Assembly (NCBI GenBank): GCA_016744775.1
Contig: JADGDS010000004.1
Coordinates: 62,001 to 126,000 of the forward strand
DNA: 64,000 bases
Reading direction: 5' to 3'
Origin: Candidatus Marithrix sp.
GTDB taxonomy: Bacteria; Pseudomonadota; Gammaproteobacteria; Beggiatoales; Beggiatoaceae
In this document: positions 19,499 through 29,100 of the stretch, piece by piece
Layout of the letters: each line of letters opens with the position of its first letter
How positions within the stretch are numbered: the stretch's first letter is position 1
Notes under the pieces: generated by a model
What the model saw: the letters and a program-made list of their open reading frames with translations, nothing else
What the model was told of the DNA's origin: nothing
Database searches by the model: none
Translations under genes and position numbers: made by a program

Positions 19499-19942
19499 TT
19501 AAAGTGATTTAATTTTTAAGGTGATATTATCTTTGGAAATAACTTCTACTTTTTGATCTGATTTAATGTTTTCGTCGGAAATAGCTTTCCATTGGGTTCC
19601 ATTAAATAGTACCTTACCACTGAAACTATTTACTGATTCAATTGTTGTTGCAACTTTACCGATAAAATCAGATTCTACATCATCTGTAAAATGAGCGTTT
19701 TGTTTATCAAAAAGACTTAAAAACCGATTTCTAAATATTAGAAGAGAAATCACTGAGATTAAAATAAATACAATAATTTGTGTATCTATTTCAATTCCTG
19801 TGAACCATATTGCTAAAGCAGTTGCCCAAGCACCAATTCCAAAAAATATTAAAATAAAACTGGGCAATGCTAATTCAGTAACTAGTAAAACTAAACCAAT
19901 TAAAAACCATATTACTTCATTGGTAAGCCAATTTATTTCCAT
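19499..19942 (-). CDS. NfeD-family membrane protein
   Basis: A 147-residue protein with three or so membrane segments (about residues 10-75) and a C-terminal OB-fold domain: FIGKVATTIESVNSFSGKVL, then GTQWKAISDENIKSDQKVEV. This is the short NfeD1b type, without the ClpP-like protease domain. The first gene of a two-gene unit with the SPFH protein downstream, it is expected to bind or stabilise that scaffold. The start ATG has a GGAGCAAC-like ribosome site upstream. Confidence 0.88.
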   Translation of the reverse strand: MEINWLTNEVIWFLIGLVLLVTELALPSFILIFFGIGAWATALAIWFTGIEIDTQIIVFILISVISLLIFRNRFLSLFDKQNAHFTDDVESDFIGKVATTIESVNSFSGKVLFNGTQWKAISDENIKSDQKVEVISKDNITLKIKSL

Positions 19943-20091
19943 TTGTTGCTCCTATGTTAATTATAATTTGATGCAAAAATCATACGAGTTAAATATATAG
20001 CAATATTTATGGAATAAAACAAACTTACATATAGTAAGTTCTTTATATTTTTTTGAAAGAATGTTAGGAATGAGGAAAGGAAATTGAAAAT

Positions 20092-20423
20092 TGGTGGGCC
20101 TGGTAGGACTCGAACCTACGACCAATCGATTATGCTTACTACTATAGTTTTCACTACCCTTTTCAGGTTTGTAGTCTGGACTGTCTCTTCTCTTTACGAG
20201 TTTGCCATTCAGTCTCTACACCTTCCTTATTTATTCAATAAGGCTTGGCTCGGGATTAACTTATCTTAATATACTTAGTCTTCCCCGAATTTGACAAATT
20301 CTACTATAATGCCTGTTTAAAAAAACTAAAAGACATCATAGCAACCCAATAGGATAAAACCATATATATACTTAGGTTTTTTCCATTTAAGTCGAGTGCT
20401 CTAACCAGCTGAGCTACAGGCCC
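20092..20423 (-). tRNA. tRNA-Ile2 (CAU anticodon) interrupted by a group I intron, CCA encoded
   Basis: The 5' exon (20423-20390) has acceptor GGGCCTG, D-arm GCTC...GAGC, anticodon stem CTCGA and loop bases CT. The 3' exon (20134-20092) starts CAT-AA-TCGAT, then a 5-base variable loop, T-arm GTAGG-TTCGAGT-CCTAC, acceptor CAGGCCC and an encoded CCA. Joining them gives a 7-base loop CTCATAA. The overall sequence, with GACTCATAATCG and TTGGTCG, is like bacterial tRNA-Ile2 read with a lysidine-modified C34, not initiator tRNA (no C1-A72 mismatch, no three G-C pairs in the anticodon stem). The top pair of the anticodon stem is a C-U mismatch. Confidence 0.92.
20135..20389 (-). ncRNA. Group I (IC3-like) self-splicing intron, about 255 nt
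   Basis: Core elements appear in order on the minus strand. P is AATTCGGGGAA (20291-20281), Q is AATCCCGAGCCAAGCC (20257-20242), R is TGTAGAGACTGAATGGC (20220-20204), and S is AAGAGACAGTCC (20189-20178). P4 pairs TCGGG with CCCGA; P7 pairs GACTG with CAGTC. A GAAA-capped hairpin TAGT-GAAA-ACTA follows, as in cyanobacterial tRNA-Leu introns. The intron follows a U and ends in G, as group I splicing requires. There is no homing endonuclease frame. A 10-bp hairpin (GGAAAAAACC/GGTTTTATCC, one mismatch) lies in the 5' part. The P1 guide pairing is not settled by eye. Confidence 0.92.
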
Positions 20424-20444
20424 CAATTTGAAAAAATCGGAGCC

Positions 20445-20473
20445 ATTCTATCATGTGGTTTAAAATAATACAA
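20445..20473 (-). promoter_or_regulatory. Predicted sigma70 promoter of the split tRNA gene
   Basis: On the minus strand TTGTAT (-35, 20473-20468) and TAGAAT (-10, 20450-20445) are separated by exactly 17 bases. The first tRNA base would be some 20 bases downstream of the -10 box. The G/C-rich GGCTCCG just after the -10 box resembles a stringent-control discriminator. Confidence 0.55.
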
Positions 20474-20529
20474 GTCTTAATTTCAAAATTTGTTAATATA
20501 AGCTTTTTAATTCAGAATAAGATTGTGTT

Positions 20530-21594
20530 ATGCAACAAGGTTCTCGTTATATTGGACTGATTGATAAATATCGTGATTATTTACCTATCCAAGATGATAC
20601 TCGTATTATTAGTTTAACCGAAGGTAATACGCCACTTATACGTCTTCATAATATCCCTAAAATTTTAGGCAAAGAAGTTAAGATTTACGTAAAATATGAA
20701 GGACTAAACCCAACTGGATCTTTTAAAGACCGTGGTATGACAATGGCTATTACTAAGGCTGTTGAAGCTGGTAGTAAGGCTACCGTTTGTGCTTCTACTG
20801 GTAATACCTCCGCTAGTGCCGCTGCTTATAGTGCTAGAGCCGGTATTACTTCATTTGTACTTATCCCTGAAGGTAAAATTGCCCAAGGTAAATTAGCGCA
20901 GGCTATGATGCACGGCGCGATTATACTTCAAATTAAAGGTAATTTTGATGATGGTATGCGATTAGTAAAAGAAGTCGCAAATCATGCCCCTATCACTATT
21001 GTTAATTCAATTAATCCATATCGTTTGCAAGGTCAAAAAACGGCAGCTTTTGAAATTGTTGAAGCACTTGGTAGGGCACCTGATTACCATTGTCTTCCTG
21101 TTGGTAATGCCGGAAATATCAGTGCTTATTGGATGGGATTTAGTGAATTTTCAAATAAACAACCTAAAATGTGCGGTTATCAAGCCAGTGGTGCAGCACC
21201 ATTTTTACGTGGTAAACCAGTAGAAAATCCTGAAACTGTGGCAACTGCTATTCGTATTGGTAATCCACAAAGTTGGGATAAAGCGATAACTGCTCAACAA
21301 GATTCTGGTGGTTGGTTTGATGAATTTTCTGATGAAGAAATTTTAGCAACACAAAAATTATTAGCAGAAAAAGAAGGTATTTTTTGTGAACCTGCATCGG
21401 CTATTTCAATAACAGGTGCGATAAAAGATATAAAAAGTGGTAGAATTCCAGAAGGAAGTGTTATAACTTGTACACTTACTGGGCATGGCTTAAAAGATCC
21501 TGACACTGCAATTAGTCAAAGTACCGCACCTTTAATCAAGGTTAAAGCTCAACTTGAAGAGGTGAAAGCGGCGATATTGCAGAATATGGATTAA
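20530..21594 (+). CDS. thrC: Threonine synthase (ThrC)
   Basis: PLP enzyme that converts O-phosphohomoserine to threonine. The 354-residue product is the short (Bacillus-like) form. Motifs seen are [14 protein letters not shown], the PLP lysine in [15 protein letters not shown] (about residue 67), [19 protein letters not shown] and the phosphate-binding [12 protein letters not shown]. The gene is apparently alone; hom and thrB, often with it, are not here. An SH3-domain gene follows after 26 bases and could be co-transcribed. Confidence 0.95.
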   Translation: MQQGSRYIGLIDKYRDYLPIQDDTRIISLTEGNTPLIRLHNIPKILGKEVKIYVKYEGLNPTGSFKDRGMTMAITKAVEAGSKATVCASTGNTSASAAAYSARAGITSFVLIPEGKIAQGKLAQAMMHGAIILQIKGNFDDGMRLVKEVANHAPITIVNSINPYRLQGQKTAAFEIVEALGRAPDYHCLPVGNAGNISAYWMGFSEFSNKQPKMCGYQASGAAPFLRGKPVENPETVATAIRIGNPQSWDKAITAQQDSGGWFDEFSDEEILATQKLLAEKEGIFCEPASAISITGAIKDIKSGRIPEGSVITCTLTGHGLKDPDTAISQSTAPLIKVKAQLEEVKAAILQNMD

Positions 21595-21620
21595 CATTAA
21601 CTCAATATAAGGCATTAACA

Positions 21621-22601
21621 ATGAATTATTTTAGTAAGAGCTTCATAGGCAGTTTCTTGTTGTTATTTTTATCTTTTCCATTTCTAAATATCGCAGTGGC
21701 GGCAGGTGATCATAGAATCATTACCGATTATAGGGCACATGTACGTATTAGCCCGTATCGTTATGCTCGTCTGATTAAAAAATTGCGAATTGGTACCATT
21801 GTTAAAGAACTTAAACGTTCGGCTGCACCTGAAAAAATTCGTTCAGTTTTAGCTTATTGGTATCAAATCGAAACTTTAGATGGTGAAAAAGGCTGGATTT
21901 TTGGTGAAAAATTTAGTGATTTTAATACTTCACAACGCGCTCAATCCTATCTAAAAATAGCTAAAAAACAATTAGCAGCTAATTTAACAGTTTCTAAACA
22001 AATGGAATTGACAGATTTTCTGTTTAAAGCTAAAAATGAGATTAAATATCCAGCCGATATTGCTGCTGAATTAGCATTATTACATTTATCATCTTTACAA
22101 ACAGCAATTAATAAAATTGATGTTAATAAATCATATTTGCCTCCTTATCGCCGTTGGGTAGAAAGACAACAACAAAGATACTTGATTTATTTTGATGAAG
22201 TTCAAGATGGATGGCTTATTAATTCTCAGACATTTTGGGATTTACATGATAAATATTATCAATTACCAATTTCCGACGAAATTGCATGGGCTGCTGTAAA
22301 CAATGGTTTTGGTGGGGAATGTGATGGTATTTTTGAATGTGAATTTCAACAAATATATGATACTAAAATCAAATATTTGAAATTTCATCCTACTGGCAAA
22401 TATGCAGATCAAGCATTAGATAGCATCGCTAAGTTTATTGCTTCATCTAAAACTCCTGTAAAGTTACCACAAGAAGATTTTGAATATTTGCAAATGCAAA
22501 TTTCAATTTTACAGCAAATAGTCAAAAAAACCAATTATCAACAAAAACAGCAACTTTTAAATCAAATCACTCAAGTAGCAGCTTTAATTAAGCCTGAATG
22601 A
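21621..22601 (+). CDS. Exported SH3-domain protein of unknown function
   Basis: A 326-residue protein with a clear Sec signal peptide (hydrophobic FIGSFLLLFLSFPFLNIAVA, cut near AVAAG). A bacterial SH3-like domain (about residues 30-95) follows, with DYRAHVRISPYRYARLIKKL and a tryptophan-ending EKGWIFGEKF. The remaining two thirds (about 100-326) is helical, shows no domain I recognise and ends in a short coiled coil. SH3 domains of this kind bind peptidoglycan peptides, so a periplasmic role is likely. A 13-bp hairpin ends the gene. Confidence 0.75.
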   Translation: MNYFSKSFIGSFLLLFLSFPFLNIAVAAGDHRIITDYRAHVRISPYRYARLIKKLRIGTIVKELKRSAAPEKIRSVLAYWYQIETLDGEKGWIFGEKFSDFNTSQRAQSYLKIAKKQLAANLTVSKQMELTDFLFKAKNEIKYPADIAAELALLHLSSLQTAINKIDVNKSYLPPYRRWVERQQQRYLIYFDEVQDGWLINSQTFWDLHDKYYQLPISDEIAWAAVNNGFGGECDGIFECEFQQIYDTKIKYLKFHPTGKYADQALDSIAKFIASSKTPVKLPQEDFEYLQMQISILQQIVKKTNYQQKQQLLNQITQVAALIKPE

Positions 22602-22606
22602 AAATA

Positions 22607-22639
22607 ATATAGATGAGCATATTTTTTGCTCATCTATAT
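22607..22639 (+). terminator. Hairpin after the SH3-domain gene
   Basis: A perfect 13-bp stem, ATATAGATGAGCA/TGCTCATCTATAT, encloses a T-rich 7-base loop and starts six bases after the stop codon. It lacks a downstream T tract. It may end the thrC-SH3 unit or sit in the glgP leader. Confidence 0.65.
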
Positions 22640-22668
22640 GAGATAATTTAAAACCAAGTTTCACTACT

Positions 22669-25119
22669 ATGAATAATAATATAAATAAACTAAATGCAAC
22701 TAGTATTAAGGATGATATTTTAAAGCATTTACGTCATAAAGTTGCAAAACCAGCACAAACCGCAACTGAATTAGATTGGTTTAATGCTCTTGCTTATACT
22801 CTAAATGATTATCTAACTGAGCGTTGGATGACAACTATTGATGAATATCGTAAACAAGATGCAAAAAGAGTATATTATTTATCGTTAGAATTTTTAACTG
22901 GACGTTTTTTAGTAAAAAATTTATTGAATCTCGGTATTTATGAGGAATGTAGTCAAGCATTAACTGAATTAGGACTTTCTTTAGATACTTTATCTGAATT
23001 AGAACCTGATCCCGCTCTTGGTAATGGTGGCTTGGGACGTTTAGCAGCCTGTTTTCTTGATTCAATGGCGACTTTAAGTTTACCCGGTTATGGCTATGGT
23101 ATTCGTTATGAATATGGCATGTTTTATCAGCGTATTCATGATGGATTTCAATTAGAACAACCTGATAATTGGTTGCGCTATAACAATCCTTGGGAATTTC
23201 CACGCCCTGAATTATTATATCATATTCGTTTTGGCGGCAATATTGTTGAGTATGATAATGAAGAAGGCTATAAAAGTTATCATTGGAAAAATACTGATGA
23301 TGTTATGGCTATGGCTTATGATACGCCAATGGCGGGTTATGGCACTTCTAATGTTAATTATATGCGTCTTTGGGCTGCTAAATCTGCACGAGAATTTAAT
23401 TTAGATTGTTTTAATGTCGGTGAATATGTTAAAGCAGTTGAAAATAAAAATAATTCTGAAAATTTGTCTAAGGTATTATATCCAGATGATAGCACACAAA
23501 TGGGGCGTGAATTACGATTACGCCAAGAATATTTTTTTATATCTGCTTCAATACAAGATATTATTCGCCGCTATTTATTAAATCATGATGATATTCGAGC
23601 TTTAGCTGATCATATTGCGATTCAGCTTAATGATACTCATCCAGTTTTAGCTATACCTGAATTATTACGTTTATTGTTAGATAATTATAATTTATCTTGG
23701 AATGAAGCGTGGGATATTAGTCGAAATATTTTTGGATATACAAACCATACTTTATTACCTGAAGCTTTAGAAACATGGTCAGTTAATTTATTGGAAAAAT
23801 TGTTACCACGTCATTTAGTAATTATTTATGAAATAAATCATCATTTTTTACAAGAAGTTAGTGCGCATTATCCCAGTGATATAGATATATTAAGACGTAT
23901 GTCTATTATTGGTGAAGATGGCGAAAGACATATTCGTATGAGTCATTTAGCTATTATTGGTAGTCATAAAGTTAATGGAGTAGCAGAATTACATACTCAT
24001 TTAATGAAAACTACATTATTTAATGACTTTGACCGTTTATATCCTGATAAAATTATCAATAAGACTAATGGTATTACCCCACGTCGTTGGCTTGAAGAGG
24101 CTAATACGGAGCTAACAGAATTAATTAACAATACTATTGGTAAGGCTTGGGCAAGCGATCTTGCCGAGTTGAAAAATTTAATACCATTAGCAGATGATGA
24201 GAGTTTTCGCGCTGAATTTAGGCAAATTAAGCACAATAATAAGCAAAAATTCGCAAGCTTTATTCAAGAAAAATTAGGCATTGAAATTAATCCTAATTCT
24301 ATGTTTGATGTGCAAATCAAGCGTATGCACGAATATAAACGGCAATTGTTGAATATTTTGCATGTTATTACTTTGTATAATCGTATTCGTGCAAATCCTG
24401 AAATTGATATAGTTCCACGTACTGTAATTTTTGCTGGTAAAGCAGCGGCTGGTTATATGATGGCAAAATTAATCATTAAATTGATTAATAGTGTAGCGGA
24501 TGTGGTTAATAATGATCCAATCGTAGCTGGGCGTTTAAAAGTGCTGTTTATTCCTAATTATGATGTTTCCAATGCTTTAAAAATTATTCCAGCGGCTGAT
24601 TTATCAGAACAAATTTCTACCGCTGGTTTGGAAGCATCAGGCACTGGTAATATGAAATTGGCTTTAAATGGTGCTTTAACGATTGGTACATTAGATGGTG
24701 CGAATATAGAAATTCGTGAAGAAGTTGGTGAAGATAATTTTTTCATTTTTGGTTTAACCACTGAAGGTGTAGCTTCATTGCAACAACAAGGCTATAATTC
24801 TTGGGATTATTATCATGGAAATGAAGAACTTAAGCAGGTATTAGATATGATAAGTTCAGGATATTTCTTGCCAAATGAGCCGTCAATTTTTCAAGCAATT
24901 GTTGATGCGCTGACATATGGCAATGATAATTTTATGTTGTTAGCAGATTATGAAGATTATATCCAGTGCCAACAACGGGTTGATGATTTGTATAAAAATC
25001 AAGAAGAATGGACACGTAAAACTATATTAAATGTGGCAAATATGGGTAAATTTTCTTCTGATCGTACTATTGGTGAATATGCAGATGAAATTTGGGGTTT
25101 AAAGTCAGTTCCTATATAA
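22669..25119 (+). CDS. glgP: Glycogen/starch phosphorylase (GlgP)
   Basis: PLP-dependent phosphorolysis of alpha-1,4-glucans to glucose-1-phosphate. The 816 residues cover the whole GT35 fold. Seen are RVYYLSLEFLTGRFLVKNLL, the glycine loop DPALGNGGLGRLAACFLDSM, VQIKRMHEYKRQLLNILHVI and the PLP-lysine segment GTGNMKLALNGALTIGTLDG (about residue 663). No other glycogen genes are adjacent. It ends one base from the convergent oxyR gene, and no terminator is visible between them. Confidence 0.97.
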   Translation: MNNNINKLNATSIKDDILKHLRHKVAKPAQTATELDWFNALAYTLNDYLTERWMTTIDEYRKQDAKRVYYLSLEFLTGRFLVKNLLNLGIYEECSQALTELGLSLDTLSELEPDPALGNGGLGRLAACFLDSMATLSLPGYGYGIRYEYGMFYQRIHDGFQLEQPDNWLRYNNPWEFPRPELLYHIRFGGNIVEYDNEEGYKSYHWKNTDDVMAMAYDTPMAGYGTSNVNYMRLWAAKSAREFNLDCFNVGEYVKAVENKNNSENLSKVLYPDDSTQMGRELRLRQEYFFISASIQDIIRRYLLNHDDIRALADHIAIQLNDTHPVLAIPELLRLLLDNYNLSWNEAWDISRNIFGYTNHTLLPEALETWSVNLLEKLLPRHLVIIYEINHHFLQEVSAHYPSDIDILRRMSIIGEDGERHIRMSHLAIIGSHKVNGVAELHTHLMKTTLFNDFDRLYPDKIINKTNGITPRRWLEEANTELTELINNTIGKAWASDLAELKNLIPLADDESFRAEFRQIKHNNKQKFASFIQEKLGIEINPNSMFDVQIKRMHEYKRQLLNILHVITLYNRIRANPEIDIVPRTVIFAGKAAAGYMMAKLIIKLINSVADVVNNDPIVAGRLKVLFIPNYDVSNALKIIPAADLSEQISTAGLEASGTGNMKLALNGALTIGTLDGANIEIREEVGEDNFFIFGLTTEGVASLQQQGYNSWDYYHGNEELKQVLDMISSGYFLPNEPSIFQAIVDALTYGNDNFMLLADYEDYIQCQQRVDDLYKNQEEWTRKTILNVANMGKFSSDRTIGEYADEIWGLKSVPI

Positions 25120-25120
25120 A

Positions 25121-26044
25121 TCAATAATCCCGATTATTTTCCTCAATTATTTGCTCTACCAATGGCTTAAAAAAATTTATCAATATCTGAAATTCTTTTT
25201 GTCTGCCTGATGTACGTCGCCAAACAAAGCCCAAACGCCGATTTGGTATTGGTGCTTTGAAATGGCGTATTTCTAAGTCATTTTGTTGATATGCTTCTCT
25301 AGTTAAGCTTGTTACGGGTAATAAGGTGATGCCAAAGCCATTGGCTACCATTTGAGTTAGTGTTCCTAAACTGCTTGCTTGTACTTGATTTTGTTCTTTC
25401 GCTCCCATTTGTGCGCATACTGATAGTGCATGTTGTCGTAAACAATGCCCATCTGCTAACAATAATACTTGTTGTTCTGCTAATGTACTTTCGGTAATTA
25501 CCTTTCGTTTGCTTAATGGATGCTTGCTTGGCATTGCTACTACAAATGGTTCTTCAGCAATTTCTTGGCTCATTAAATCACCAATGTCAATTGGTAAAGC
25601 TAATAAAGCTAAATCTAATTGCCCTTCACGTAGCCGCTGTAATAATAAATAGGTTTTTTCTTCTTGTAAGATTAAGGATAAATCAGGGTAGGTTTGGCGT
25701 AATTTGGGTAATATCTTGGGTAAGATATATGGTCCAATTGTTGGAATAACGCCTAATGATAGAGGATTCGTAAGTGGCTCACAATTGGATTGTGCAGTTT
25801 CAATTAATTCATTGACATCACCTAAAATAAATCGCGCTCGTTGAATAATTTCATTGCCTAAAGGAGTTATTAACACTCGCTGCTTATTGCGTTCTATTAA
25901 TGAGATTCCTAGATTTTCTTCCAGTGATTGAATTTGCAAACTTAATGCTGGTTGACTAATACAACAATTTTCTGCTGCTTTACCAAAATGTAATGTATCT
26001 GCAACAGCTATTAAATAACGTAATTGTTTCAGGGTAATATTCAT
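25121..26044 (-). CDS. oxyR: Hydrogen peroxide-sensing LysR-type regulator (OxyR)
   Basis: A 307-residue LTTR. The N-terminal winged helix-turn-helix is MNITLKQLRYLIAVADTLHF, then CCISQPALSLQIQSLEENLG. The effector domain has the redox pair of OxyR: Cys201 and Cys210 in GHCLRQHALSVCAQ, spaced nine residues apart like Cys199 and Cys208 of E. coli OxyR. This pair separates it from other LysR proteins. It therefore probably controls antioxidant genes by disulfide formation, though no catalase or peroxidase gene is next to it. Confidence 0.92.
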   Translation of the reverse strand: MNITLKQLRYLIAVADTLHFGKAAENCCISQPALSLQIQSLEENLGISLIERNKQRVLITPLGNEIIQRARFILGDVNELIETAQSNCEPLTNPLSLGVIPTIGPYILPKILPKLRQTYPDLSLILQEEKTYLLLQRLREGQLDLALLALPIDIGDLMSQEIAEEPFVVAMPSKHPLSKRKVITESTLAEQQVLLLADGHCLRQHALSVCAQMGAKEQNQVQASSLGTLTQMVANGFGITLLPVTSLTREAYQQNDLEIRHFKAPIPNRRLGFVWRRTSGRQKEFQILINFFKPLVEQIIEENNRDY

Positions 26045-26060
26045 GATTTTTAAATAAAAA

Positions 26061-26093
26061 AAACCTGACAGATTTTAAAAACCTGTCAGGTTT
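26061..26093 (-). terminator. CCTGACAG palindrome, copy 1; terminator of the giant gene
   Basis: AAACCTGACAG (26061-26071) and CTGTCAGGTTT (26083-26093) pair. On the minus strand the hairpin is followed by a T run, so it should terminate the 3123-codon gene that ends nine bases before. Near-identical palindromes lie at 35571 and 46494, each just after a minus-strand gene. Confidence 0.8.
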
Positions 26094-26101
26094 ATATGCT
26101 A

Positions 26102-29100
26102 CTATTCAGCAGCAGGCAATGCAAATAGTTTTTGCGTATAACCTTCTGGATAAGTAATCAAAAAGTCTCCATTGCTATCAGCAATTTCACTAACTGTTAA
26201 ACTTTCTGTTGCTTCTCCATTTTCTACAGAATAATCCAATCTACCTTTATAAGTTCTAAAGGATAAAATTCCTTCTTCAGTTAATGAAGATTCTTCATTT
26301 AAGGCTGACGCTGGTGCAGGATATAGCACTTGTTCACGTTTTTGCCCATCTTTATCTTCAAAAACTAATACCACTAAATCACCTTTAACTTTGAAACCAA
26401 TGATTTGTTCTTCAGATGCTTTGCTAGATAATGCTGCTCTGCCGCTAAACCAAAGTTTATCAGTAACAGGTATTTGAATATTACCCTCTTTGCTAATATT
26501 GATTTTTGGTAATTCAATTGCAGCTAACAATGTTTTTAGCGTTGTTAAATCTTGCACCGCTGGATGAGCTTCAACTTCGATACCATCATCAGTTTTAAAA
26601 TAGACTGAATTTCCAAATCCTAATCTTACTGATTGGTCTTTAGAATCAACACGTTTTACTTTAACTGGAGTAACTGCAAAAGTTAAATCTTCAACCTTCA
26701 GTTTTAGATTTCCATCCTTATCACTTTGATCCATTTTATTAGCTGTAAATGCTGGTAGATCATTAATACTAACTAACAAACCTTTACCATCTACAACTGG
26801 ATCAGCAGATAAATCTACTGCTACAGAATTTGTAAAACTTGGTAGAGTTTGAGTTAAGTCAACATTAAAAGGTATATTATCTGCTGTAGTAAACTGAACT
26901 CCTGTACCTAAATTAACTCCAGCTTCTATATCGACACCATCAGAAATTATCACTTCACTTAATTGACTATTTGGCTCAATTTTCAGATGTTGCAATAAAG
27001 CACGATCAGTGTTATCACCTTTAATTGTACCAGCTAATTTACCACCAATTATTTGAGCTTTAGCTCCTAACACAACATCCTTGATCACAGTTGCAGAACT
27101 AGCAGTTCTAATAGTGCCTTCTAATTTAGCATTAGATATAGATGCACCCATGAATCGAACATCTTTAAAAGTCAGACCTTTACCAAAAGTTACATTATTA
27201 CCAAGACTGACATTACTTAATTGACTATTATCGACAATTTCTAAATTATCCAATTGAGCATATCCATTAGCCGCACCAGTAATATTACCTTGTAAACGAC
27301 CACCTTCTATCTCAGTGTTTTCTGATAATTTTACATCAACAAAGGTTCCTTTATTAGTGAGTTTACCAGCTAAGGTTCCGCCTTTTAGTTCTTCACCTTC
27401 AAAGCTAATATCTTTTAGCGTTCCCTCATTGATAATGTTACCACGTAAGGTAGCACCAGTTATTATTTTATCTTTTGGAATAGTACCGCCATCAATAATA
27501 TTATCAACTTGTTGAACAGGAGTTGAAGCAATTGGAAGAGCTTCTTGCACCCTGAAAGTAACTTCAATAGTTTTTGCTATAACACCCGGTACATCACTGG
27601 TTAATATAACATTTCCGCTATAAACATCTTCTGCAAGCCCAGCAGGATTAGCTATCAGTTTGATGTTAGAAGGTGCAGTACCACTGGTTTCACTTAATGT
27701 CAACCAATTAGCATCTGAATCCGCACTCCAAGTTAGGCTATCATCACCACCATTATTAATAGTTAAATCAGCCGTCGCAGTTCCGCCATTAACATAACCA
27801 CCTATAGTGAAATTGTCTTCACTGACACTGAATGTAGCAGGCAAACTAGTTGGTCTTTCACGATAAACATTAATGCTAATTGTACTGGTACCTATTTGTC
27901 CATCGCTATCAGTTGCAGTTAGTGTAATGGTATGTCTGCCTTCTGCTAAGTCTTCTGCTAATTGACTTGTAGTTAATAAATCACCGTCTCTATCTGATGA
28001 CCATGTTCCAGTTAATTTACCATCTTCTTTATCATAAGCTTGTCCAACAAAGTTGATGTTTTGACCACTGATAAATAAATCACCATTACTGGGGCTAGTT
28101 ATTGATACTTCAGGATCTTTACCTTCTACAGTAAATACCGCATCTGATTCATCATCGCCACTATTAAAGCTATCATCAGCAGTTACACGGAATTTAGCTA
28201 CTTTGGTACCAGCCAGTAGAGCTACATCAATTTCAATACTCTTTTGATCATAACCACTTACTAGTGTTTTCCAACTTGTACCACCATCTAAGCTATAGTC
28301 AATTGCATAAGTTAGAGTATCTCCATCTTTATCATTAGCGTCCCAAGTTACTGTGAGTTTATCAGCATCATTTTGAATTGTTTCTCCACCATTAGGAGCT
28401 GTAACAGTTACAGTTGGTGCATTTTCAGATGCTATACGTTCATCCAGTTTGGTTCCAGCCTTATCGTACAGAACAATACGTTTCATATTGTCTGGACGTG
28501 GTAAGATTAAGGAATACGCGCTTTCACTAGCTCCTGAAGCATCGCTATCACCACCAACATTGATATTTACTGGACCAAAAGGATAAATAGCTAGTTCAGT
28601 ACTGTCACTAGTTTGTAAGCTCATTTTATAGTCACCGGCTGTAGGTGCATCAGCAGTTGTTGTAGCAACAGCATTTACTAGATTGTCTATTACACCACTA
28701 CTAATTCCTGTTATAAGTCCATTAATAGTAACTGTATTTGTACCCGCTGTTACTAGGCTACGGATTGAACGACTACTTCTTGCTGAACGAGTACTACGTG
28801 CTTTTAGTGTTTCTATTGCACATTTGTAGTTGTAATCAGAAATCCAACTACCAGTACGTTTAGTCATAAAGTCACTAGTTGTTGGTGGATAAATGCGCTT
28901 GGTTTTGGCATTAAAACCATAAATTGCATTTGCACCAGTTGCTACTGGACTGATAAGATTACTAAATGTAGATCCTGATACAGTCTCTCCGCAAGGGCGA
29001 TCACTTCTATAAGCCAATTTGAGATTATGACCAAAATTTCTTAGATCAATACCTTCTATATAAGCACCAGCGGCTAAAGTTCCCGGTCTAAAGCTGATAC

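Noticed and set aside
20084..20269. 61-codon open frame starting MKIGGPGRTRTYDQS
   Set aside because: It is the antisense of the tRNA 3' exon plus intron; GGPGRTRTYD is a typical false protein from tRNA genes.
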